Source: Telopea speciosissima (Eukaryota > Streptophyta > Magnoliopsida > Proteales > Proteaceae). From it: 64,000 nt of DNA. The notes beneath the pieces were generated by a model. It was not told where the DNA came from and did no database searches. It worked only from the letters and a program-made list of their open reading frames with translations. This document shows, in pieces, positions 48,331-60,400 of the stretch. The DNA lies in contig NC_057924.1 of the NCBI RefSeq assembly GCF_018873765.1, forward strand, positions 10,069,001 through 10,133,000, written 5' to 3'. Position numbers and translations under genes: made by a program. Every line of letters starts with the position of its first letter. Within the stretch, counting starts at the first letter, position 1.

Positions 48331-49706
48331 TATATTCTAATATGAGGATAATCCAACAAAAAAATTTCTCTCTTGCAAGGTTATTTTTCTTATTAACTTG
48401 TTCACTACTTCACCCGAGATCACATTAAGATTGTTCAAATAAATCCATTTAGTAGAGATTTCAAGGGAATTCTCCTTTTTGTTCTTGCAAGGTATTTTGG
48501 GTCTAAAAAACAAAGAATCAAAGAAAGGCAATTCATTCTAGAAGTGATTCAAGATGGTGAAAGCAACTCCACTTGGACTTAGTAGCTTGGACTTTGGAAT
48601 GGTAGAGTGGAACAGGTCATAAATTACTCCCATCGACCATGTGCAGTGAAGCAAAGTGGGCTCTTCCAATTTCAGAACAACATTGCCGTCTACAGTTACA
48701 AACACTGAAACACAAACGGACCAAGCGTGGTCCACCATGATCATCACTCTCATGAAATCTCAGTCTATATAATCTATATGTGCCATGGCTAGGTAAAAGA
48801 GAAATAACACAAGAAGAAAAATCCTGTTTGCTTTGGATTATCCTCTTCACAGTCTTCACTCCATTTAAGGCGCAAAATCAGGCTTTGCCACCATATGTTT
48901 TATGAAGATTTGAATCTTTTGATCATTTAAGCTGGTGGGTCCCATCTAAAAGGATAATTCTTCCATTTCATCACCCTTTGACAACTACAGAAATAAGACT
49001 CTGTTTAATTAAAGGTGTTAATCGGTTTTGTTTCAAGTGAAATGGTTCAATTCTATTCAGTTCAATATTGTAATTGGAAGAAACTAAGGAATGCATTCTA
49101 GGTTGATTTCGCATTCTCAAGCGATAAAAACAACTTGTTTTATTGTTTAATAATGCGAAATCGACTTGGAATGCATACCAAACACTGCCTAAAACTGAAC
49201 TAATTAGTTGGTGTCAATTAACAGTTTATTACCGATTTGGATTTGATTTGTTACACGGTTTGCAATCGTTTAATTGGTTCAGCCATTCGGTTTAATTGAT
49301 TTTATTCAGTCTCATAATTGGTTTAATCGTTTTATTCAGTTAATATTCAGTTTTTTATTGATTCTATACGGCTCTAAACGGTTTAGAACCAAGATTTATC
49401 GTTTTAAAGTTGAACACACAATTACTTTTTCTTATAAAACCTAAATTCAAATAATAATTGATTTATCCATTTCAGTTTAAACGGTTCGGTTCAGTTTGAT
49501 AAACAGTTTCAATTTAAAATTGAAAACTTTGACTGTGTTTGCTATATCTTTTGACTTTTGGGGGGAGGGTGTTTCCCCTTGTGGAAGCATTTTTCTCATT
49601 CTCACTAGCTTGAAAAGGCAAGACCACTGACCTAAATAGTTGAGAAAAATATATCAAATAATCACTCACGAGAATTGTCTATCAAAACCAATTATGATTT
49701 CCAACT
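48331..49706. other. Spacer with nested old MITEs
   Basis: 49010-49520 is a cggttt/aaaccg-rich repeat. Inside it, at about 49087-49182, lies a palindromic element (ggaatgcattctaggttgat against outward tatgcattccaagtcgattt). No gene recognised in the stretch. Confidence 0.4.
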
Positions 49707-49875
49707 AGAATCAAAAGGCATACCATGTGCACAAGGCTCCCGCCAGTAAGATTTTTGGGAAAAGTCATAATGTACGTAGTCTTATCCCCATTTTGTGGAG
49801 AGATCATTTCTTGATCTGAACCTGTGAGGCTATAATGAAGCAACCTTACCGTTGCACCGAGGTCCACCCGCAAAA
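49707..49875 (-). mobile_element. SINE, Au-like, nearly full length
   Basis: On the minus strand it reads ggacctcggtgcaacggtaa (box A region), then cacaggttcagatc (diverged box B), then ggggataagactacgtacat and tggcgggagccttgtgcaca. This is the complete order of an Au-type plant SINE. Box B has lost its consensus, so it is not expected to be transcribed. Confidence 0.7.
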
Positions 49876-50131
49876 TAAATGAATCTAGAGTATTAGCAAG
49901 TCAAGTTTCTAGTTGCTTATCCATTCTACAATGGGATTCCCACATATGGGCATCACTTTCTTATAATAAGGATGTTCTAGGAGCACTAACATCTAATCTT
50001 ATCTTTGATACATTCTATCAAATACTGCAGTGGTAGATTCATCCAAAAAAAAAAATACTACAGTGGTATCACTGCTCAGACAATTACATTGATAATGTTA
50101 ATCTTTTCTCTCACTCTTCTATCCATTCATC

Positions 50132-50662
50132 TCATGACTTCATCAAGATTTCCACAGGTGGGCTGTTAATGATTCTACAGTTCCTCCGGATTTCGCCCGG
50201 CCGACCAGATTGCAGGTCACCCATCTTCACCATTCCCTCCACAAAAGCTTTGAAGAACGCCTCTTGATCAGTGCTGAATTGTTGAACGTATTCTCGAGTC
50301 GTTCCATTGGATGAGTACAGCGTTTGATCTGAATTGAGAAATCCTCGCCCAGAAACTAAGTCCTTGAAGTACTGATTATCAAACACATGTGGAGTTGAAT
50401 CAAGGTCCCCTGTTACGTTCCCGTCTCCACCGATAGGGCAGAGCTTGTCAAGCTTCTCTCTGAACTTGGGTTCCATGACAGGGTCAGGCCTACCCGTTCC
50501 CGACTGGTTGTAGAGGCGGAAGACAATTGAGAAACAGCGTCCGTTGCCGATTGAGTGAGAACCAGAGAGGGCTACAAGATCCTTTACAGAGAGATTAAAT
50601 TCGCTGAAGAGATCAATTAGGGCACTTGCAGTGGCTCTTGGGCTCGGCATGATCTCTGATGA
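50132..50662 (-). pseudogene. Class III peroxidase, last exon only
   Basis: One open exon of 176 codons follows a plausible acceptor (acattacag). It reads SSEIMPSPRATASALIDLF, then ALSGSHSIGNGRCFS with the proximal haem histidine, RLYNQSGTGRPDP, DNQYFKDLVSGRGFLNSDQT and GDLQSGRPGEIRRNC, ending ILMKS. It closely resembles the C-terminal half of PER17-type secretory peroxidases. The upstream exons with the signal peptide and distal RxxFHDC motif are not found in the 0.8 kb before MRE11 or beyond. The exon itself is uninterrupted. Alone it cannot make a working enzyme, so this is a truncated gene copy. An unusually distant first half is possible but would have to lie across MRE11. Confidence 0.85.
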
Positions 50663-51498
50663 CTGTAATGTCATAATCTGGTTCTCTGATGACTGACACG
50701 TTTTACCTTAAGCCACTTTCAATTTGATTGAATACTGGGTATTCATCATCTATGGAGGATGAATATTTAGACTTTATTTTATTGTCATGTCTTTATATCA
50801 GTGAATATTCTGATGCTGTAATATTTCTATGATATTATACTTGTAATGCCATTGGATCTTTTCCATAACTGTAGCCTAAATTCTTCTTTTTCTGTACCAT
50901 TCATCGATAGGACCCACTTATGAGATCTTGTTGCATTGCTGTGTACTTTTGGACCTGTGGGCATTCAATTTTTGAAGTGCTGAAACTGTTTATTTATATT
51001 ATCATTTTGTAGGAGAACTTTCATGCTATGTTCCTCCCCCCTGCTTTGAGCTAATAACCACCAAAGGTGATTTCATGTAGCTAGGATAATTCCTTTTATT
51101 TTTCCCCTGTTTCACTACTTGCTACTTCAACTATTTTTTTATTTTTTTTTAAATCTGTTAATATGATAATTAGATGCTTACAGGCAGGACGCCGGCGGCA
51201 ATATACATTTTAAGTGCTTGTTGCCAGCTTATTGGCATTCTGGTTATCTGGGGCAGGATGGAATCATATAACCCTATGAGATCTTATATTTCACATAATA
51301 TCATCTGGATATCCTTTAGGAAATTAAAATGCAACTGATTAGGTCAATACAATTGTAGGATATGGCTAGTTTTGCAGGTGATATAATCTTATTGATGGGG
51401 TTCTCTGTTCTAATGGTTTATCCTTGTTGTGTTCCCTGTAAAATGGTAGATTTCAGTAACAGTTTATCACTTGTCTAATGGTTAAAAGAACTTTTCAG
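50663..51498. promoter_or_regulatory. Space between the peroxidase exon and MRE11
   Basis: Probably holds the MRE11 promoter and first short coding or UTR exon. A duplicate tctctgatgactg at about 50653 and 50681 sits at the peroxidase end. No further peroxidase exon seen. Confidence 0.4.
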
Positions 51499-54400
51499 GG
51501 AGGATATGAACAACACGCTCAGAGTGCTTGTTGCAACTGATTGCCATCTGGGTTACATGGAGAAGGATGAAATACGCCGGCATGATTCATTTCAGGCATT
51601 TGAGGAGATATGCTCAATGGCTGAGCAAAAACAGGTAATGATCAGCTGATTCTTCTTGTGTATTTACTCAGACACATTACCATCTATTATCTCTGAATTT
51701 GAACTTAAGGAGCACTATTCTTAAATGTTGATTGCAGGTAGATTTTTTACTTCTTGGAGGTGATCTTTTCCACGAGAATAAGCCTTCAAGGACAACTCTT
51801 GTTAAGACCATTGAGATCCTCCGTCGCTATTGTCTCAATGATCAACCAGTGCAGTTTCAAGTTGTCAGTGATCAGACAGTGAACTTTGCAAACATGTATC
51901 ATTTTCTGTTTACATAAGTTACTGATTCAATTTCTGTAGTTCATTTTCCATTCCTTCCATTTAGCAGCAAAAAAATCATTTACTTGAAACTAGGAGAGAG
52001 ATACAATTTAAGGGGAGATAGTGCTCCGAAAAGGAATAAGAAGGTGCAGTACAAAAATGAGCTCCTGCCCAACAAATCAATGAATAACCTGACTGAATCT
52101 CATTGATAAAACCCCCTTACGCTCCCAGAACCTGCCATGTTTCCCCAAACCACCACAACCCAACAGGGTAACCAAGAGTGCACCCAACAATAAATCACTC
52201 TATCCAAATGTTACAAGATTCCACACACTCGCCACAACCAGACAACATCAACCACAAGGAAAAATCTCAAAAATAGTAATGGCACAGTGAAGAAGAAATG
52301 GAGCAAGGTTGGGCCATGTGGGTGTTTTACCCGTGTTCCCTACTCCTACCTTGGGCCTCGTACCAAAAAGGTTTCTTGATTTTTCTCTCCTTTAGGTCCT
52401 GTCATGGCAGTACACTTGAATATTTAACTTCCACCAATGACAGTCCTAGGGCCAAGATTTTTCTCTCCTCCCTGCATATGGTGTGTTCCCTGTAAACTGG
52501 TAGATTTTACACCTCAGATGCTAAATTGGACGACATGTTGTTTATGTTGGGAGGAAGGGCGGTCATATAAAAAAGTGCAAAACAGAAGTTAACAGCAGAT
52601 TCCATGACTGAGGCTGAATACTTGGCTCCATGTGAGGCAGCCAAGGAAGGGGTGTGGTTGAGAAAATTCTTGACCGATCTGGAGTTTGTACCTGACCTTG
52701 TTAATCGCCCTATATGCCTGTTATGTGATAACAGAGGAGCCATTGCTTAAGCTAAGGAACCTAGAGCCCATTAGAAGTCCACTGAAGTCCAGTTTTTTGT
52801 AATGACATTTGGTTACCTAATTCTGGATTTCCTATTGAACTTGTTCCGAAGTATTACACTTTCTTATCGTTGTTTATTTTTGGTTCTGAATCTTAGAGCA
52901 AACACCAACCAAAAACACGAAAGAAAACAAAAACAGAGCAAGATGACACAGAGATTTAACATGGTTCACATACCAGTATGGTGTGCTACATCCACAGGCG
53001 AAGGCGAAGATGATTCACTATGCAAATCAGAGAAAAATTACAATGGAGATCTCTCAAGAACACCCAAAACGGCGCTGCTGCTCTCTCCCAGAAACCCTAA
53101 AACGAAAACCCAAATCTTACTCATCTTTACAATAAAGCGGGTAAAGAACATAAATACTCCTCCATCGGATCGGATCCGGGTCGGGTCGGCCCATGCCCTC
53201 CGCTACCATCACAGATCTCAGAAAAAAGTTCCATTCGGGTCGCCACCAAAAATGTCGGAGCGGGTCATTCTTCGAAACAGGTTCAAGAATTCGAGACATA
53301 CATAACACTGAATTTTCTAAACATGTTATGCTTGGTCTGCTGTTAATGTAGCCTGGGAAAGTCTACCCTGTGGGGTTTGGGGTTAACATGAACAAGGTCA
53401 CCAACTGTCTGTCTGGCTGGCTGGAGGGTCCTATATTAGATGCATTGTCTGGTTGGCCATCTCTTTTCCATGTGGCAGAATCTCCTGTCCTGACTGTAAA
53501 CCAATGCGATGGGGTTCCAATACATTAGTCTTCCCCTTTTGCTTGTTGTAGTTAAATCAGTAATCAACATGTTAAAGGCAACATCTGTGATTTGTAATAG
53601 CTTTGATTTGTCTTACAGATTTGTTCATGTAAATTATGAAGATCCTCACTTCAATATTGGCTTGCCAGTTTTCAGTATTCATGGAAATTACGATGATCCA
53701 GTTGGAGTGGTATGGTGTAAAGTTAAGAACTCAAACATCAGATTATTTAGTTTAAATATATAAATTTATTTATTTTTTCATGTGATTCAAACAAATGTTG
53801 CAATTCCCATTTTGAGTGACTTACTGTAATTCATTGCAACTGTTTGTAATTGCTTGTGGTTGTACTATTGTTTTTTATTAGTAATGAATAAAAAACCAAC
53901 AACTAATGGATCTTTATGATAATCAGATCACAGAATTTAAAAGAAAACTATAATTCAAGTCTGTATTGAACAGATCAGCTCCAAATAGGATCTTTCAAAA
54001 CAATCAATGAATAGGAAATTATCAAGCATGAAAACAGTTTGAAGGGCAGAGATCTGATCAGTAACCTTTGCGACAGTACTGCGACAAGAGATACTTTGAA
54101 AATCCTCCAATTACAGCAGAAGATCATGCTACAACAGTATTAATAGCTTGCGCAAAGAAAACACCCACAAATAGCAGTGGTAAGGGGCATGGCAGCATGT
54201 GTAGAACAGCAACAGCAGGGGCAGATCACCATATGCGGGGAGGAAAACTCCACTCCAACAACAGTGCCCCACTATAGCTAAAGGCCTCTATTCGAGTAAG
54301 GCACACACAACCTCTAAGCGTTCTCACGAGCAACGGTGCTCTACGATCAGTTTACTTTCCAGGCTAATCCCTTGCTTGGTTGAAGTGTTTTAGCGCAGTA

Positions 54401-57400
54401 GTTTGATTGCTGGGGTGCGCTATTGCACTTTGGCTTTCTTCGCATGTTGGGGCAAAGCAACCTGATGCGTTGTGGCACCCGGCATTGCTCCAGCAAGATA
54501 CGGCCAAACTTAGCACAAGAAACCCTAGTTTTTACTTATCCAATTACAATTTCACTAAGAACAATCCAGCAAAAGGGTAAATATTGAAGGAGAAACAGAA
54601 ACAACAGGAGATTTTTTTTTCCCTTCTCATCTTCTTCTTCATTGCTCTGATGTTACAAAATAAGAGTTGAATAACCAGGATCAAAGTAAAAGAAGAAGAA
54701 GATAAGAAGACAAGAAGTAGAAGGGAAGAAGGAGAGGAGAAGAGGAGAAGAGGAGAAGAGAAGAGAGAGAGAGAAGACATAAGAGAGAGAAAATAAGGGA
54801 AAGAAGCTCACGGTTTTGGTTAATTCACAAACCGTGAGACATGCCATCATATTTTTAAGAGTAAATTATACTGACCTCCCCTGACCGATGCCTCAAATAC
54901 ACGGACCTCCCTTGCCTTTCTGACAATTACTCTTGTACCCCTGATGCTAACAACATTAGAAAAAAAAGATGAGTTGATAATTTTACCTCTCAATTCTTAT
55001 TGCTTCAAACTCATTACCGGAAACCCTTTACTATGATTTTTATTTTTTTAATATAAAAAGGTGGGACCCACCACTACTCCTTCATTTCTTTCTTTCTGTT
55101 TCACTGCTGCAACCTCCGGCTACCCAGTAACAGCAACTCTAACTGAAGAAATGCAACCATGTTGCAGTGCACTCCCTTCAGCGTCCACCTCCATCTCCAT
55201 CTCCGGCTTCATCTCAGACCACCCATCCCTCTCCTTTGCTGCAACCCCGCCCCAGCTCCTTTCCAAATTAGAAAAAAACAGGGGAAGGAGCTAGAACCCT
55301 AAAATCTAACTCCAAATTAGATGGTTAATAGTCTTAGATTTCAGATTCCACTAATTGGTTCACACTTCAAATCCAGCATATTTGGAGTAAGATTTCGGAG
55401 GCTGCAACAAAGAACACACGAGCTTCTCTCTTTTTCTTCCCCCCCTCTACAAAATACCACAACAGAGCTCTAAAACCCTAAATACCAAAATGAAGATCTC
55501 TGACTGGAGTTCTGTTCTCTACCGTTTCACCTAGAAGCTCGAACTGTTAGGGAAAGGCAGCGTAAACTCTCCCTTGCACGTGCAGGCCAAAATCCCATGG
55601 TCCTTGCACATGGAGCTCACGCAGTACCAAGGGAGAAGAAATGTCGGGAAAACACTTCCGATGCACTTCCCAAGAGTCGAACACTTGACCTCGCTGCTCT
55701 GATACCATATTCGCTATCGTTTCACCTAAAAGCTCGAACTGTTAGGAAGGTAAGCGTAAATGTATACATCAACAATTTCATTATATAGACTTCTTGTGAA
55801 AGAGAAAGCAGAGCATTCATCCCAAAACCCTTAAAAGAACCACCTTGAATTTGTTTGATATTCTCTTTTTGTTATCTTGAGCTTTGGTTCTCTTCCACAA
55901 TTGTATTGTTATCCTGTATCAATATCAGTCGATGTGGGCTGCTAAGTTCTTATACGGTTTTTCTGCTTCCTTTCCTTCCCAATCTTGTAATCCCTCCAAA
56001 TTTCCAGTTTCTATTAGTACTCAGTAGCAGCAGCGGACCATCCATGCCCGACATTGACGGCTCACCTATAAGCACCTTGCCACTTTGGGGAAACTGGTTT
56101 AGCAGCAAGCCCCATGCAGAGTGGTGTCTTTTTTTTTTTCCGTTTTTTCCCCTTTCTTACTTTTCTCTTCAAACTAATTTGTGACTTGCGATCTTTGAGC
56201 TCTGCGGGGATGGGGTTGCAGAGGGGTGGGAGAGGATGAGGTTGCAGGAAGAAAGAAGAAAAATAAGAGGGATGGGGCCGGGTAGAGTTGCAGGAAGTAA
56301 TGGGCTAAACAGTACAAAAGATCAAGGTTCTTCAATTGAAGGACCAGACATAGCAAAGCAAGGTCATCCCTGTAGGTGTCTCTCACACCTCTTGCATAGA
56401 AACCACTAAATCTACTCTCAAATAAGAATTAAAACAAAAATTAATGAAACTACTAATTGACTCCAGTTGCAATTTTAGCATCTTTTCTAAGTGCTTGATT
56501 CCCTTATGAATAAAAACCAATACAAACTTTGAAAATAGAAACTCACTTGTAAGAAGGTTCAGCCCAGCCAGCCCAAATTTCATGGTCTTAATGGGCCAGG
56601 ATTAGGCTCAATAGTTAGTCCATACGTGGGAGGAGGTTTCTAGAAGGATCCAGCAAGATACCATGCTGGATCACTAACAGACTGGGGCTGTGTGTAATGA
56701 AGTTTGGAAAGTAGGGGTGGTTTGGGTATTTGTCAGAAACACAGGGGAGGTCTGTATATTTAAGGCAAAAGTCAGGGGTGGTCAGAGTAATTTACTCTAT
56801 TTCTAATAAACGAGTTAAGTACAATAAGAAAAGATTGTAGTCCATAATTACCTACGATAGACAAAACAACAAACTAAAGATAATAGACAATAACTAAGAA
56901 CCAGTAATTATAACTAAAAAACAAGAACCACAGTTAATAGATGTAAATAATAAAGAAGAAAAAGTGAAGAGGAGGGAGAAGAGAGACACGGTAGAGGCTG
57001 CTGCAACTCTGGGAGTCACAACTGTTGAGTTATAACTTCCCCAATCTATTCAATATATAGAGTCATAACCCAATTACATAACCACCACAATGAGGCTGAC
57101 CAAATAAAGGGTAAAAAAGGAAGAACCAAACCAAAAACAGAAAAGAGGGAAGAAGAGGAGTTGTGAGAGTCGTGATTAGTGCCACTTCTCTCCCCCTCAA
57201 CCCGATAACTCCTAACACTCCCCCTCAATCTGGAGGATAGATATCCTTGCCTATTGGAGGGCAAGGATACATGGACCAGACTCCATTTAGCTAATTCTCT
57301 TGACGTGTTGGGCTGTGCTTCTTCCCTGTTACTATCTATTTCCTTTTTTCATTTTGCGTTTTCCTTTTTCACTGCTCTTCTCTTCCCCCTAATGTAGTCC

Positions 57401-60400
57401 TAGATAGACAAAGGGTCTACTAGGAGCCAAGTAACCAGGACCTTTCAATACTGCTGGCCGATTGGGGCAGAATTGAGGATTTGGGTCAGAATTAGGGTTA
57501 GGTTTAAGGTAATGGATGTAAATTTTATATGGTAATGCTAGGCAGGTTTAGAGGAAGCTAATAGTGAAGGTTTGAATGATGTTTGAAGAAAAATTAAAAA
57601 TCAGAAAATTAGGTTTTGGGTTTTGAGAAAGAAGAATGTGATTAGTTTTAGGGTTTAGAGGTGGATTTTAGGGATGGGCTTTTGGCCGAGTGTTAGAGGC
57701 AGTATTAGGGCGGTTCTGCTGTAATTTGGAGGGGTTTGGATGGTTGGATCTAGACAGATTTTTGGGGTTTTGGGTTTTAACAGAGATGAGGGGGATTAGG
57801 GTTTTGATGGGAGGATGGACCTAGAGTTAAGATCGAGTGGAAAGGTTGCTAAGTAGGAGCTGTGGGTGAAATTTGATTGGATTTGGCTGGTGAAATTGGG
57901 CTGGGCAGAATCTAGATTACCTAGGGTTAGGTGGATCGATTGGGAATAGGTAGGCTTAGGTTGGAGGATTAGAAGAATAAGGATGAATGCTGTAACAGTA
58001 AACTACTTACTTGAAAACTGATCTTCAAAGGCAGCAGCAGCTTGAAGAAGATAGGGTCTCCCGATCTACAAGATGCAAGGAGAAGAAAAGAGGATCATCC
58101 CAGTCTACAAGACGCAAGGAGTCGATTGGAGATCCACCAATCCCTTCACCTTGATATTACTCACAAGGCACACTCTCAAAGGAGCAAAGCAACAGCAACA
58201 ATGGCAGCAAGCAAACACAAAGTTTATTTTCAAATCTAAACTGTGGGGGAGCCTCCCACGTTTTAAAAAAAAAAAAAGGCCATACCCAGTGCACAAGGCT
58301 CCCGTGTTTAGCAGGGTTTGGGGAAGGTCAAATGTACGCAGCCTCCTCCCACGATTTTATTAATAAATAATATGGCCTAAGGCCCAATTCCTATTACAAA
58401 TATGAATCACTCCCCTTCTAAAATCGTGGAGGGGGTGGGACACTTAAATTGAAAGCTAAAACTTAAAAGATTCCCTATCTACCAATAGGAAATAAGAATC
58501 AATTCGCATGTTACATATGCCATGGGCCCATGGCTCGATACTTTGACTCTGTACTGGATCTAGCCATTGTACTCTGTTTCTTGCTCTTCCACGACACAAG
58601 ATTCCCTCCAACAAAAGTGCAATAATCTATAGTCGATCTTCTATCAATAGGGGACCCAGCCCAATCGGCATTTGAGAAGCCCTCAATTCTTCCATGTCCA
58701 TGATCAAAGTATAGTAGACCACGCCTTGGAGCCTTATTGAGGTATCTCAGAATGTGAATAACAACATCTCAATGGATTTCTGAGGGGAAGACACAGAATA
58801 ACTCACAACGCTTACCGGAAAGGCAATATCGGGTCAAATCACAGTCAAGTAATTCAATTTTCCAACCAATGTTCAATGTTTCTTAGGATCATTTCGAGCA
58901 TCGGCACTATCAGCTGTAAGCTTTATGTTAGGATCCATCGGAGTATCCAGAGGTTTGGACCCTAACATCCATGCCTCTGTAAGCAAATCAAGAACATACT
59001 TCCATTGTGAAAGTGAAATGCCTTTCCCCGACTAAACCGCCTCAACACCCAAAAAGTATTTTTATTTTCCCAAATCTTTAGCTTGAAACTTTTGCTGTAA
59101 GTGAGTTTTCAAAATCTTAATGCCTTCAGAATCATCTTCGGTGATCACAATATCATCTACATATACTATGAGAAATATTCTCCCTGTACTGGATTGACGA
59201 TAAAATACAAAATGTCACTATTCCATCGTGGTAACCTAAACTCAAGTACACTCAGACCAGACTCCCCCTGAGCAACAAAACTAGGGGCTTGCTCCATATA
59301 TACTTACTCATGGAGATCACCATGAAGGAAAGCATTTTTAACATCCAATTGGTATAACGACCAATGATGAGAAGCTGTAAGAGATATCAGAACGCGAACA
59401 GATGCAAGTTTGGCAATAAGGGAAAAAGTATCTTATTTATCAACCCCATATACCTGAGCATACCCTTTAGCCACTAGTCTGGCCTTTAAATGAGCAAGAG
59501 AATCATCAGGATTCACCTTAACAACATAAACCTAATGGCAGCCAATGGCAGACTTACCTGCAGGTAAGGGCACAAGATCCCATGTTAAGGTGAACACTTC
59601 CTCCTCCATAGTTGTCTGCTAGCCAGGACTAGACAATGCCTTTGCAACATATTTAGGAATAGGATGACAAGCAACAATAGCAAGACATGAATGAAAAGAA
59701 GAAGATAAACCAGAGTAAGACACAAAATTGGAAAGAGGATGTTGAGTACAACTCCAAACACCCTTACACCGAGCAATAGGAAGATCAAGGTTGGATGAAG
59801 GTATAGTTAGCTCAGGATCAGCAAACAAATACGATGAGGCAGAGGCTATAGAGACCGGGAGTGCAGGAGCTGCTCGAGGATGACGAGTGTAAACATGCTG
59901 AATGGCTGGTGGATGACGCAGCTCTAGAGCAGAAGGAACCTATGATACATAAGGCTGAACAATATAGGTGGGAAGATCATCATCCAACTCAGAAACAACA
60001 AATGAGTCATCCTTATAAGATGTGGACTCAAAGAAAGAAACATCTGCCATGACAAAATATTTATTCAACTCATAAGAGTAACATCGATATCCTTTTTGAG
60101 TATGAGAGTAACCAAGAAATAGACATTTGAGAGCTTTCAGATCCAGTTTCGATAACCCAAGACGATAATCATGAATAAAAAAACACCCAAAACCTCGGGA
60201 GGTAGAACTTAGAGGAAAATAATAATGAATTAGTAATACCACTGCGTAATATGGAGGAAGGCCTGCGGTTAATGAGATAGCATGCAGTCAGAACATCATC
60301 AGCCCAAAACGACTTAGACACCTTCATCTCAAAAAGAAGAGACCGAGTAACTTCCATCAAATGTCTATTCTTCCATTCAACAACACCGTTTTGTTGAGGG

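Noticed and set aside
53890-54840. Suspected LTR element around a gctctgatgttac motif
   Set aside because: The motif is only a partial match to a tRNA primer site, and no paired LTR or coding domain was found.
54544-54850. Two overlapping Ser/Leu/Phe-rich open frames on the minus strand
   Set aside because: They come from a purine-rich low-complexity tract (aga/gaa) read on the other strand.
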